DNA of 64,000 nt from Hamiltosporidium tvaerminnensis. Lineage: Eukaryota; Microsporidia; Dubosqiidae. The translations under genes were made by a program, and so were the position numbers. A model generated the notes under the pieces. The model ran no database searches and was not told where the DNA came from. It worked only from the letters and a program-made list of their open reading frames with translations. Positions 40,615-51,526 of the stretch are shown here, in pieces (the first letter of the stretch is position 1; each line of letters begins with the position of its first letter). The stretch lies in the NCBI GenBank assembly GCA_022605425.2, contig JAKIMF020000001.1, positions 2,544,501-2,608,500 on the forward strand. Reading direction: 5' to 3'.

Positions 40615-42060
40615 CTAGAAATCAACAAAGAGAAGTAAGCCACAAATGATGCATGTTGCGAAGAAAATACTACTAAACTAAAGGTGTTGGTGTTTATAAA
40701 TATTTAGGAATAAGAGAAGATAGCAAAAGTAATCCAGATTTATGCTCATTTTAAGAAATACAAAGCAAACTTATAAGAAGAGTTGAAAGACTTTTTCACA
40801 TTAGATTAAACGCAAAAGTTTATTTTCTGCAATCAATCAACATGCGATATCGTTAATCAACTATCACATAGGAGTACTTCGACTTGAACCGGCTGACTTC
40901 TCTAAGTTAGATGATGCAGTGCGTGCGGTGTTGGTGAAGAATAAGATACATCTCCGCCCAGGGTGTAAAGAGCGTTTATACCTTCCTAGAGCAGAACTTG
41001 GAAGAGGCCTACATAGTGTTGAGTTGCGAAGCGAACATATGCTTCTGCAACTCTTGGATTGTCTGGAAAAAAGTAAAGAAATATCAACTAGACGAGCAGC
41101 AATCCTCAAGGTGGAGAATAATAATAAAACCCATCTTGCACTAATAAAAGGCTTCTTAAAAGTAAAGTACAGGTTGGTAGAAGAAGCTCAACTTGCAAAA
41201 CTATATAACGAAATAGAAAAACAAAAACTCCATTCAAAGTTATATAATTCAAGGGAAAATAAGCTTGTGAGCGTTAGTGACTCTTCAAGATGGCTAAATA
41301 GAGGAAATATTAGGCCACGAAATGAAGCTGTGTTCTGCTATATCCAGGATAGAAATGTATTCTGGGGAGCAGATGGTATGTGTCAAAATTGCGGGAAGTC
41401 TGGTAAGACTGTAGATCATCTTGCAACTAGATGTGAAAAAATGCTAGGCCATGTCACACCTGGCGGCATAATGAAGTGGTTAGATGCCTACACCTACTTC
41501 TTCTAAATAGATATAAGTTTAAGTCTTCAAAACGAATAAGGAGTCACTCAGTTCAAGAAATTCTTGATAATGATATGCAGAGATAATAGTGGACACCAAA
41601 ATAAAAACTAATGTTAAAATTCGGAATAACAGACCCGACATATTTATTTTATATAAGAAGAAGAATAAGATAACACTCATTGAAGTAGGAATCACTTCCC
41701 AAGATTCACTTCAAATAGTTGAAACTGAAAAACTTAGGAAGTATGACCTGCTAGCCAATGAGTTGGGCCTTATTTATAAGTGTAGTGTTGAGATAATCCC
41801 TTATGTGATGACCTGGGACGGTATTGTGACAAAATACCATAGATCTCATCTCAAAAGACTAGAAATACCCATGGATGTAGAGGCATACAATCAGGCTATA
41901 GTTCTTAAGAAGACAGTCGAAACCATTTCCTTTGATCGAAAAAGAGGACTTGAGTAAAAACCAAATGCCGACAAGAGCTGGAGAGAGCCTCAATATGTGT
42001 CATTAAGAGAACAGAGATACACGAGGAACCAAAACTCCATAAAAAGAAGAGAAGAGAGGG
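40615..42060 (+). pseudogene. 5'-truncated R4/Dong-like LINE (RT end, zinc knuckle, endonuclease)
   Basis: Youngest-looking LINE copy in the window, lacking most of the reverse transcriptase. In order it shows LEINKEKSATNDACCEEN, then GVGVYKYLGIREDS (end of RT), then VRAVLVKNKIHLRPG and RLYLPRAELGRGLHSVELRS (R4-clade C-terminal block). A CCHC-like knuckle CQNCGKSGKTVDHLATRC follows, then the restriction-like endonuclease (NRPDIFILYKKKNKITLIEV, then RKYDLLANELGL). The endonuclease has the expected PD-(D/E)xK layout: Pro-Asp, then Glu next to a Lys-rich strand. Lesions: stops near 40755 and 40857, and frameshifts near 41503 and 41580. About 100 bp of 3' UTR follows the stop at 41955-41957. Such elements insert by target-primed reverse transcription, often at specific sites. 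Confidence 0.85.
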
Positions 42061-42732
42061 GGAGATAATGATGCAAAAAATTTAAAAGCAAAAAATAATA
42101 CACTCCTTATTTCCGAAGGAAAATCCACGTTAGAGCAAGCGACGATAAATATAAATGAACAGTCGGTGTTTAAAGAAGAAACATCAGTGGTAAAATAGGT
42201 AAAGGAAAATGCATAAAAAAAGTAAAAATATTTTAGACCAGAAATATATTGAATAAAAATTTAATTAAAAAATTAATTTAGATAATAATCTGAACAAAAA
42301 AAAACTAAAAAACTAAAAAACTAAAAAACTAACAAAATATAAGAAACTATAAAAACGATTTTAATAATTGTAGTCGTATTTGAAATAAAAACCACATTTT
42401 CTTAATATGATTTGAACAGACTCAACAATTTCTTTTTTAAATGAAATTTCATCTAATCATGAACAGAATTTATCATTTAAGAGTTAATGAGAATCCATAC
42501 ATATTTTGTAGAATTACGAAGGATAAAAAAGATTTTAAATTAAAAAACAATATTTTAAATTTCTAAATCTTACTGATTTAGAGTATAGAGTATAAACATC
42601 GATATTGTATAAGCTTTCTACAGTGGTAAACATATTTTTAAGGATTTTTTAATTTTGAGAATATTTTCAGATCTAAATGATCTAAATAATCAACGTATCG
42701 TATATGACCTTAAAATTTATTTAGAATAATTG

Positions 42733-42800
42733 TGATTGGCTTTTAAGAAGGCCAGGCTATATAAGACTAAGACCAGAGCGCCATTTACTAGTAGTAGTAA
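42733..42800 (+). repeat. RTE-like LINE 3' tail
   Basis: TTTTAAGAAGGCCAGGCTAT and AGCGCCATTTACTAGTAGTA match the units of the 31195-31511 array. Confidence 0.55.
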
Positions 42801-43609
42801 TTGTTTTTTTAATATAAAGGCAAAGAGGAATGGGTACAATTTAGGCGACGACAAAAAAAATTAAAAACAAAGATTATAAAATAAATGATTTCCAAATGTA
42901 AAAAGATGGCGATACAGCGTAAAATTCTTATTTGAAAAAGAAAAAGTCTGAATAAAAAAATCAAAAGAAATATTAAAAAAAAGAAAATTTTTTTAAGTTT
43001 CGATTTTAGTAGAAACAAGTTAATTTAAAATTTTTCAAAATTTAAGGTAATCTAAAAATTTTTTAGAATTCACTATTTATTTTTTCAAATTTCACATAGT
43101 ACATTTATAAACCAAGTAGATTACACGATTTTATGCTTCTAAATTAATTCTATCTATGATTAGAATAAAAATGTGTTGAAACAAATTTAGCGAATGGAAT
43201 ATAAAAAAAATATTTCTGATAAATCAATATCAATTACTCAGAAAATTTATTATAAATATTTTCATTTTTTAAATTTCTTTATATTCATGTACAAATTGTA
43301 AATGAAATCTGAGTTTAAAGGTAAATATAATAGATGATTTTTACGATAAATTCTATTGTCCTCAAATCAATAAATTTCTTAAAAAAATGAAAATATTTGA
43401 AATAAATTTGATCAAAATTCGTATGAAAATATATAATTTATAAGAAATTTAGATACAAAATATATTAGAAAAATAAATTTAACTGAAGTAATATACAGCT
43501 AAAATAAAAATCGTATTGTTAAATAACTCAATAAAATATTAAATAATTTTTCTAATCAATTAGTTGATAGAATCTGTAGTTTTAAAATCAAATATTTTAC
43601 AAAAAGAAA

Positions 43610-43612
43610 CCC
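43610..43612 (+). promoter_or_regulatory. CCC start-proximal motif
   Basis: CCC lies 10 nt upstream of the ATG at 43623. Confidence 0.45.
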
Positions 43613-43622
43613 ACTTAAAAGA

Positions 43623-44546
43623 ATGGAAATAAAAAAAGAATTTTTACCAACATTTAAAAAACATTTATCAACAGAATATTTAAAAAATAGTATTTTTAAA
43701 GAAGAACTATCAAAAATAGGAATTTATAAATTATTAAACTATAAAAATTCCACCATTTATTCTTTTACAAAGAATACATTGAAAGTGTCATTGGTACCTT
43801 TAAAAATATCAGAAATTATATTGAAAAGCACATATGAAATAAATACAGCAATATTTCATAATTTAAATTATCAATTCTATAAATTTTTATCACTACAAAA
43901 TATAGAATTTGTTAAATTAGTTTATAAAAATAATTTATTTCAAAATATTTACAAATTCGTTAATAAATTTCCTGGAAAAGATAAAATAGAAATAATTCAC
44001 AATAAAAACTTTTTAAAATATAATTCAAATTTAATTCAAAAACCAAAAAATAGACAAATTGTTGAATTAAAAAGTAAAGAAAACAAATTTTTAACTTTTT
44101 TTAAGAATAAAATAAATTTTATAAAAGGTTTTTACAATAAAATAGAAATAAAAGAAAATGAAATAAAAAAATTAGAAAATGAAGTTTTACCAGAAATTCT
44201 TTTCAATATAAATAAACTTAACGAAATAAAATATTTTTTTGTTGAATCTGGTTTCTATCAAACAAATGAATTTTATAATAATTTGATTCAAAGTTATTTT
44301 GATTCTATTTATAATATATCACTTGTTCGATACAATAATGTAGAAAGTGATGGAATCGTAAAAGTAAATGGCATTGAATCTATAAAATTTATATTTGAAG
44401 TAAAATATTCTTTGTACGGACAAAATAATTCGTTTTTCAAAACAAAGAAAAACAAAAATTTTTTAATTCAAACAGAATTTATCAAATCTGAAGAACACAA
44501 TAATTTGTGGAAAGTAAAAGAATTTTTTTACGAAGAAATAAAGTGA
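43623..44546 (+). CDS. Hypothetical protein, possible Tim44-like C-terminal domain, 307 aa
   Basis: No confident family. Residues about 180-307 show the order of elements expected of a Tim44/NTF2-like domain: an opening helix ENEVLPEILFNINKLN, a second helix (TNEFYNNLIQSYFDS), then strands (SIKFIFEVKYSLYGQ, FLIQTEFIKSEE) and the closing NNLWKVKEFFYEE, like the 'W.i.E' end of that domain. If real, the protein would belong to the mitosomal protein import machinery, anchoring mtHsp70 at the inner membrane. The N-terminal half is Lys/Asn/Ile-rich with no clear presequence. A CCC motif supports the start. This is a pattern match by eye only; the neighbouring genes say nothing about function. Confidence 0.65.
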   Translation: MEIKKEFLPTFKKHLSTEYLKNSIFKEELSKIGIYKLLNYKNSTIYSFTKNTLKVSLVPLKISEIILKSTYEINTAIFHNLNYQFYKFLSLQNIEFVKLVYKNNLFQNIYKFVNKFPGKDKIEIIHNKNFLKYNSNLIQKPKNRQIVELKSKENKFLTFFKNKINFIKGFYNKIEIKENEIKKLENEVLPEILFNINKLNEIKYFFVESGFYQTNEFYNNLIQSYFDSIYNISLVRYNNVESDGIVKVNGIESIKFIFEVKYSLYGQNNSFFKTKKNKNFLIQTEFIKSEEHNNLWKVKEFFYEEIK

Positions 44547-45295
44547 AACACAAATAAATTTCAACAAAAAATTTACAAAACATAATAAAATCAAGAAAAT
44601 GGAATATTTTATTTTTAATCAAATAAAAAAAAAAAAATTTGATAAATTTTTATCACATTATTCCGTAAAAAAATTAAAAGATAATTAAAAAAACAAATCA
44701 GGGTTTTTAAGAATTTATTCATTCATATCAAAAGAATATTAATTGAGAATAATCTTATAATAGATATAGTTAACTACACTTCTAAGAGTTACTTTGCTTC
44801 TTCTATAAATTATTATATATATTTTATTGTTCACTAGATTTATATTGAAAGTAAATTACTTATTAAATCAAAAAAAGAAAATTTTTAAGAATAAATATAT
44901 TAAAACTCCAATGGTTGTACATAGGAATCTAAAAACAAATTATAAAATAAAAAAATGCCTGAATCGATATTTCAATTGTAAAAATAAAATAAAAAAAGAT
45001 TTTGAGATTATTTTGAATTAAAATAGTGGAACAATAAATATTTTTCAACTTAAAAAAATAATTACGTGTGTAATTTATAGAAAATACTTGAAGCAGAAAT
45101 ATTTTAAAATTTCTGAAATAATTCGGTTTTAATTTGAAGCTGAAAATTATTTTCTTAGGAATAGAAAAATAATACGTAAATTGAAAGAATTATAAAAAAA
45201 TATTAAATATCTCTAATTTTTTTTAAATAATCGGCTAAATTATAAAATATTTTATTAAACAAAGGGATGTGATTTTCTAAACTTATTTTCTTTTT
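44547..45295. other. Spacer between convergent genes
   Basis: AT-rich. The 64-codon frame at 44827-45021 starts with TTG and is Lys/Asn-rich, probably random. Confidence 0.5.
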
Positions 45296-47017
45296 TTATA
45301 AGAACTTATGAACATTTTCTAAGAATATATTCACTTTTTTCAGGTAATTTATCTGTTCTATAGGAATATTACTATTCAAAGAATATTCTTTTATATATTT
45401 ACAATTACCAAATTTATATTTATCAGAAGAAATATAGAATTCCATTCTACAACCATCGTTAAAAAAAATAAATATTTCTCCATTTCTGTACCAACACCAA
45501 CCAACTTCTGAAATATAATGTGTTTTTTCTTTTAGAAAGTTAAAAGTACTTCTTTCAGTAAAATTATTTTGAAGAAATGAAAACTTATTTATACTTGGTT
45601 TCAAATCAAAATTATTTCGAACAGAAAAATTATTATTTTCAGAATCTTTGATTATAACAGGAATTCCTTTTTTAATATGAATAAATTTTTCTAATTCGAA
45701 ACATTTTTTATAAAGTTTAAAAATATCAATTAAAATGCTATCTTCAATAAAATCAGGAAAATTTTCATAAATAATTTCATTTATATATAAATTTGAATCT
45801 TTAAAACAGATAAATTCCCATTTCAAATTATTTTTGTAAAAATTGTTTTCAAATTTTCTGTATATCCAATCTCTGTTCATAAAATACGTAAATTTGTAAT
45901 CATGATACTGAAAAACTATCAAAGGTGTTTTTTTCATCATAGTTTCTAACAAAGAAAATAAAAAATTTAATTTTTTTAAATTTCTATTTTCTAAAACAAA
46001 TATTGATTCAATTTCAGATCCGTTAAGAATTATTTTATGTTCAAAATCATATAAAAGAATGTTTTTTTGACTTTTTAAATTCTTCTTATTATTTGTCAGA
46101 AAATCCATTAATTTCGATTTAATAAAAGTTCCATAAAATTTCTTATTCAAGAAATTTGAAATGCCAGAATCATTGCTAAAATTTTTTTGATGATTAATTT
46201 CTTCTTTTTTATTACAAATTATTTCAATATCATCTATTTTAAAAAGATTGTCTTGCTTTATAATTGAACCAAATTTGGTTTCACGACAAAAGTCTTCTAT
46301 AAAACGATAATTTATACAGAGATTTATAAAAATATAAAATTCTTCAAAATATTTATGTCTCAAAGCTTCATCAGATGATATCCTAAGTTTTGAATCCGCC
46401 TCCAAAAGTCTTTCAATCAGATCATTCAAGTAAATATTATTTTTAAAATCAACCGCCAGTCTAGATATTATTACACCCAACGAATACATATCTGTCTTAT
46501 AATCATAAGGTTTATTATCAGCCATTTCTGGTGACAAATAATTCGCAGTCCCACAAAATGTATTTGGAGTTGGATTGAAGGAACAGGAAAGACCAAAATC
46601 AGAAATTTTTACTTCCCCATTCACAATAAGAACATTAGAAAGCTTCAAATCCCTATGAATGAAATTCATAGAATGTAAATAATTTATACCGAGTAGAATT
46701 GCCCGGATAATTTTTTTTATGGAATTTTCTGGCAATTTATAATTTTCAATGAGAGACTGGAGAGTTGAAGTACATTTCTCTAAAACTAGAACATGATGCG
46801 AGGGTGTCTCTTCATAAGAAATCAAAGAAATTATATTAGGATGGATAAGTCTAGACAAAGCAAATATTTCTTGTTTGGCAATTTTGGTTGTTTCATTTGT
46901 CTTTGGAATAAGTTTAATAGCAAAATGAAAATTATCAGATTTTCTTATTCCCAAATAAACAACAGACGACGCACCTTTTCCTAAAACTGGACCAAGATTA
47001 TAGTTCTTCAATTTCAT
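45296..47017 (-). CDS. Polo-like kinase, PLK4/SAK-like, 573 aa
   Basis: Ser/Thr kinase. The kinase domain covers residues about 6-231: P-loop GKGASSVV (13-20, third Gly replaced by Ser), Lys35, Glu50, HRDLKLSN (121-128), DFG (140-142), T-loop NTFCGTANYLSPEM with Thr153 and SPE. The FCGTANYLSPE segment and a C-terminal polo-box-like unit (about 505-573: GEIFIFFNDGCRMEFYISSD, then a final helix) point to polo kinases. The P-loop and layout look closest to PLK4/SAK. PLK4 drives centriole duplication in animals. Microsporidia lack centrioles and use a spindle plaque, so a spindle-pole role is the likeliest. The middle region (235-500) is diverged and may hide another polo-box pair. A CCCC motif lies 26 nt upstream, too far to count. 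Confidence 0.82.
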   Translation of the reverse strand: MKLKNYNLGPVLGKGASSVVYLGIRKSDNFHFAIKLIPKTNETTKIAKQEIFALSRLIHPNIISLISYEETPSHHVLVLEKCTSTLQSLIENYKLPENSIKKIIRAILLGINYLHSMNFIHRDLKLSNVLIVNGEVKISDFGLSCSFNPTPNTFCGTANYLSPEMADNKPYDYKTDMYSLGVIISRLAVDFKNNIYLNDLIERLLEADSKLRISSDEALRHKYFEEFYIFINLCINYRFIEDFCRETKFGSIIKQDNLFKIDDIEIICNKKEEINHQKNFSNDSGISNFLNKKFYGTFIKSKLMDFLTNNKKNLKSQKNILLYDFEHKIILNGSEIESIFVLENRNLKKLNFLFSLLETMMKKTPLIVFQYHDYKFTYFMNRDWIYRKFENNFYKNNLKWEFICFKDSNLYINEIIYENFPDFIEDSILIDIFKLYKKCFELEKFIHIKKGIPVIIKDSENNNFSVRNNFDLKPSINKFSFLQNNFTERSTFNFLKEKTHYISEVGWCWYRNGEIFIFFNDGCRMEFYISSDKYKFGNCKYIKEYSLNSNIPIEQINYLKKVNIFLENVHKFL

Positions 47018-48072
47018 TAAAGAGAGAATTATTGAGGATAAAAGGGGATATAAAACTTATAAAAATCATTGATAAATAGAAATTTTAAAATTGTTGAATT
47101 CCTTTTTCGTTTTCGAGTAAAATTTTCTGTTTCATTAAAATATTTTTTAAACAAATAAATTTTTAAAAAGGTATAAAAATTTACTTCTAATTTAATTCAT
47201 AAAAATTACAAGTAAAATTTTTTTTTACTGACTTCATTGTATCTTCGAAATAGTAAAATTAAAAAAAAATTGGATAAAGTAAAATTTAGAAAAATAATTT
47301 TCTTTTAAATCTTGATTTTTTCCCTTTAAGATCGCAAAAATATGGATACAACCCCATATAAACCTAACAAACCATTCCTAGCCACGAAATACCAAATATA
47401 AATTAGTTCTAGAAAATAAAATATGAATCTTATTATAAAAATTAGTTGTATTTTTTTGTCACTGAAATATAAAACTCTGAATTTAAATTTTAACAAATAG
47501 CTAGAAAATCAAATGCACAATAGAGATATATAATATTTATTGTTGATTTATGTTAAATATTTCATTTTATATTATAGCTTATATTATTTCAAATGCCCGT
47601 TTAACTTTTAATATGAATTGTATGCTTTTATTGTTTAAGCTTCTAAAAAGGTTTTAAGATTTATAAATGCAATTATACTTTAATATTCTTTTAAACATTC
47701 ACAATATTCATGTTTTTAAATAAAATATATAACTAATTTGTTAAATCATTAAATTAGCTAGTTCTATAATCATTTCAATTTTTTTTGGTTTTTTTCAACA
47801 TTTATGGAGATTAATTTGTCCTATAGATTATTTTCCAAATTAGATTTTCTTTATCTGGAACTAATGTCAAAATTTTTATATTGAAGTAGCAAATTGTATT
47901 TAAAGATGTAAATTTTAAGGTAAAATGTTTTTTTAAATAAACAAGTTAAAAGTCCTTTTAAAATATTAAAAAACAATTTTTAACGATGAATAATGAATTT
48001 GGTGATCAAATTCTAGATAAAAAAAATTTAGATAAATGTTAAAATTTGAAAGAAGCTTAGATGAGATTAAAT
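47018..48072. other. AT-rich spacer
   Basis: No gene or repeat recognised between two minus-strand genes. Confidence 0.5.
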
Positions 48073-48765
48073 TTAATCATGAAAATGAGTTAAATGATAT
48101 CGCAGTCCATTTTTATTTTTAAAGCTTTTCTGGCAAGAAGGAACACTACAGGGATATTTTTTTGGGATTAAGTTTTTTTTATGGCCATTCTTAATGTGGT
48201 ACTTATAACCATTTGGATTCTTATAAACTTTCTTGCAATTTATATGAGGACATGGAAATTCTTTGAAATATGGATTAGCCATATGTTTTTGAGAATGGAT
48301 AAGTAAGTATTCAACCGAAATGTCTGGCTTGAGTGATAAAGGACACGAACAAATTTCTTTTAAATTATCGTGATTTATTCCATTTAGCGCATCAAAATCT
48401 AAATAATTGTTCTTTTTGTTGCATACTTCTTGCTTTTTATGATACGTTTCGACATGCAAACAATATTTTTCAAAATCTTCAAATTTATTACCACAGCAGA
48501 TAAAATCTTTAATGAATTCTGATTTGAAATTTCTCAAAGTTGAAGGATTGGTCCAATCAACAAATTCAAAATCGTTAAAATATGTTTGCCTTTCAAGACT
48601 TAAGATAGAAAGTTCCGCGAGCTGTTGCTCTTCAGTTAAAATCGGCCTATTATGACGAAACAATTCTCTGTTACGAAGAAATTCTTTTCTTTTTGCTTTG
48701 ATATACCCACTGTTTCCAGTTCTTTTTTCAGCCAAACTCCAGTTAATAGATTTCATTGGATCCAT
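48073..48765 (-). CDS. Sfp1-like C2H2 zinc-finger protein, 230 aa
   Basis: Likely transcription factor of the fungal Sfp1 type, which controls ribosome-biogenesis genes in yeast. The last finger, CSVPSCQKSFKNKNGLRYHL (Cys206, Cys211, His224, His229), matches the Sfp1 signature 'C...gC.K.YKN.NGLkYH'. A second, similar finger lies before it (Cys172, Cys177, His190, His195: KVYKNPNGYKYH). Further N-terminal is an atypical finger with adjacent Cys90-Cys91 and His104/His109 (FICCGNKFEDF), typical of the 'CCG' finger of this family. A C139-S-C141 motif with His157 may make another. It is paralogous to 57010-57579, which lacks the middle finger. ATG at 48765; no CCC motif nearby. Confidence 0.8.
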   Translation of the reverse strand: MDPMKSINWSLAEKRTGNSGYIKAKRKEFLRNRELFRHNRPILTEEQQLAELSILSLERQTYFNDFEFVDWTNPSTLRNFKSEFIKDFICCGNKFEDFEKYCLHVETYHKKQEVCNKKNNYLDFDALNGINHDNLKEICSCPLSLKPDISVEYLLIHSQKHMANPYFKEFPCPHINCKKVYKNPNGYKYHIKNGHKKNLIPKKYPCSVPSCQKSFKNKNGLRYHLTHFHD

Positions 48766-50800
48766 ATCAGTTCAACGTTCAGGATATTTAAATGATCAAG
48801 TTCTCTCTTTTTGGAAATTTCTAATTAGCCAAAAGATCTTACGATAAATTAATATTATATTTTTTTCTTAAAATTTAAGTAATACTAAAACATTATATAA
48901 TATATAATTTATAGAATGTAAAAAAGTCAAATTTGATTCCTTGATCGAAGATTAATTAAAATAAAATAAATTAAAAAATGAAATGTACATTTAAAATCCT
49001 TCGAACATTTCTATGATTTTAAATCCGAACAAATCTGCAATTTATATAAAAAAATATAGGTTCAATCTCTAAAAACCATTTTAATAACTTAAATAGCATA
49101 ATTTAGAGCCAAACATAAATTTGAAAATAAATTTACGGAAAAATAGAAATCAGGGAAATTATATATTGAAAAATTAATTAATAAGATAGATTATATTAAG
49201 AAATGTTATTCGGATGTCAGTTTCTTTCCTATTAGCTTGGAAAGAACAATTTTTCATCTTTAAATAAAATTTAAAACATAATTACATTCGATAAAGCGCA
49301 TCTTTTTGCAAAAAATCGTGTAGTACGAAGTAATCGTAATTTAACTTCAATTTTACTTTGACACTCTCATATTATAAAAAGTATTTATATAAAATCATTG
49401 CATTAAAAAAACTACAAGTTGAAATGTGTGGAAATCCTTAAATGCGATAAAAGAATAAAATATAAAAACGAAATATTAAATAAATATACAAACATAGTAA
49501 ACAGAAGATAATAGATAATTAAATTTACATTCGCAAGTTAAGTAAAAAAAATTAGAAATAATTATGTACCAGAAGAAAAAATTTATATTGTGAGTAATTT
49601 TAGTTTCGAAAATAATAGTGCACTCATAAATATAACTAAAAACAGGTCTTTTCTATACTAGAAAACAAATGCATCATTATCAATGGTAAAAAGAGATATT
49701 ATACATAGAAATATTATTTAAACGCTGTATTTAAATGCCGTATTTTAATATATGACAGCATTTTTTATTTTTGGAACCAAAAGAAACCCTTGAAAATATT
49801 TTCAATATAAAAAAACAGCAACACACGATTTCAAGCTTAAATCTTTTCATATACAAAGGAAGAACAAACAATAAAATGTAGATCCAAAAAAATTGACCGG
49901 TGAATAATTAATTTGAATCAGATATACATAATGATTGAGTTACATAAATTAGATAAGAAAATAAAAAAACTGATATTTAATTTTTTTATATCGATCGAAT
50001 GAGTGTTTCAAATTGAAAAAAAAACTAAAAAATATATTTCTTAATATTTATTTGATTCGTTTCGTGAAGCAAAAAACGATCAAATTTGTATAAGTACTTT
50101 CATAAAGCCCTAAAAATGAGTTAAAAGAGCAGCGACTAAAGTATTTAAAAACCATACATTAATTATTAACTAATTGATTTCTAGCCGATAAATGAAGTTA
50201 ATATTTGAAATCTATCAAATCGTTAATTTACCAAAAAATCCGAGTATATTAATAAATTAAAATATAATTGACTAAAAATTCGAAATATTATAAATTGAAT
50301 AGATTTACTTTGTTATTTCACCTAAAAGCATATAATTAATCAGAAACTGAGGGTGTTATGTTCTTGTGTTCAAAGAAATTTGGACAAATACCTTGAGATA
50401 GTAAATACAACAACTTTATAGTTTATAAGTAGTTAGTAAGTTAAAAAAATCACTAGAAAACGGAGAAAAATGAAAATTTTGTTTTTGGTATTTAATTCAG
50501 AAAAAATGGACTCAGTTAAATGTGCCAATAAAGAAGTAAAAAAGACAAACCCTACTAAAGTTGTAATTGGCCCTCAGTATTTGCTTCGAATTAGTGAAAC
50601 AGGAAAAAATGAGGAGTAACTGATTTTCAGCTAATAGTGAATATTGTTTACATGTGCAATTTGAAGATAACTTTTTATGAGATAATATACCTTGATATTG
50701 CATTAAAATATCATAAGACGTCATGAAAAGCTTTAACGACTAGTAATAACAGAGATATTGGAGTATATACAATACACTCCTTTTGAACTATATATAATGA
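48766..50800. other. Gene-free AT-rich region
   Basis: Two kilobases with no recognisable gene, RNA or repeat. Confidence 0.5.
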
Positions 50801-51526
50801 CTTTTTTTAAATAGAACACATCTTTTTAAAACACTGGCAAGTGTTATATTTGTTTTCATGACATTAACGCAGTTCTAGGTTTAACATAAATAACTGCTAC
50901 CCCAAAACTCCATCAGTAACCCCTGTGATACCTACGTCCCAAAGCCTTTCATCTACCAGGTGTGTAGAACCTAATTACTAGGCGATGTAGTTGCCCGGAG
51001 TTCGTTAATGTCCGTTGCATGGAGTGTGATCGAAGGCCGAAGCCCCCCTGGGCTCCCCCAAGACTATGCAGCATTCCCACTTACTCTACACTTTCTGAAC
51101 CCAATAAACTTCTAGCTAAGATATATTTCAGAGACTTATATGGGGTCCACCTAGACAGTGCAATGTCATACCAACTGGTATAACCTGCTACTTAGCTTTC
51201 CTAGCTTTAATGGTTTTTTGTCTTATATCTCCTAGGCGCCAAGTCTTCTAACCTGAGTGAGCAAGGCTAGGTTTCCATGCTTTTACATGGCAACTACCTA
51301 CATGTTCAGCTGCGGTCTGTAATCTGGTTACATAAAAAACTACAAATAAATTTGTAGAAAAAGTTTCTCCATTTCTTAGACCTCTCCCCTTCATAACAAC
51401 TCCCATGGAACAACCAAAGATGTAGTGTGGTTTTATTCCCACCAAAAATCCAAACAATGACCTCACACCAGTTTTACACACTCATTGCCAAGCAGAAAGT
51501 TTTTTATGTGGTTATCCTCCCTCCAC
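50801..51526 (-). mobile_element. 728-bp element, inverted, well preserved
   Basis: Near-full-length and clearly very similar to 25288-26015 along its whole length, including the head GTGGAGGGAGGATAACCAC (minus strand, ending at 51526) and the end TAACACTTGCCAGTGTTTTA. It shares the 77-codon GTG-started frame, but the two differ by scattered substitutions. No perfect target-site duplication is visible; AACTATATATAAT on the left and AACTTAGATCTTAT on the right are only loosely similar. Confidence 0.75.

Larger units (their letters stand above)
42061..43622. other. Spacer with a LINE-tail fragment
   Basis: It contains the RTE-like LINE tail at 42733-42800 and a short (AAAAACT)n microsatellite near 42300-42332. 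Nothing else recognised. Confidence 0.5.
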
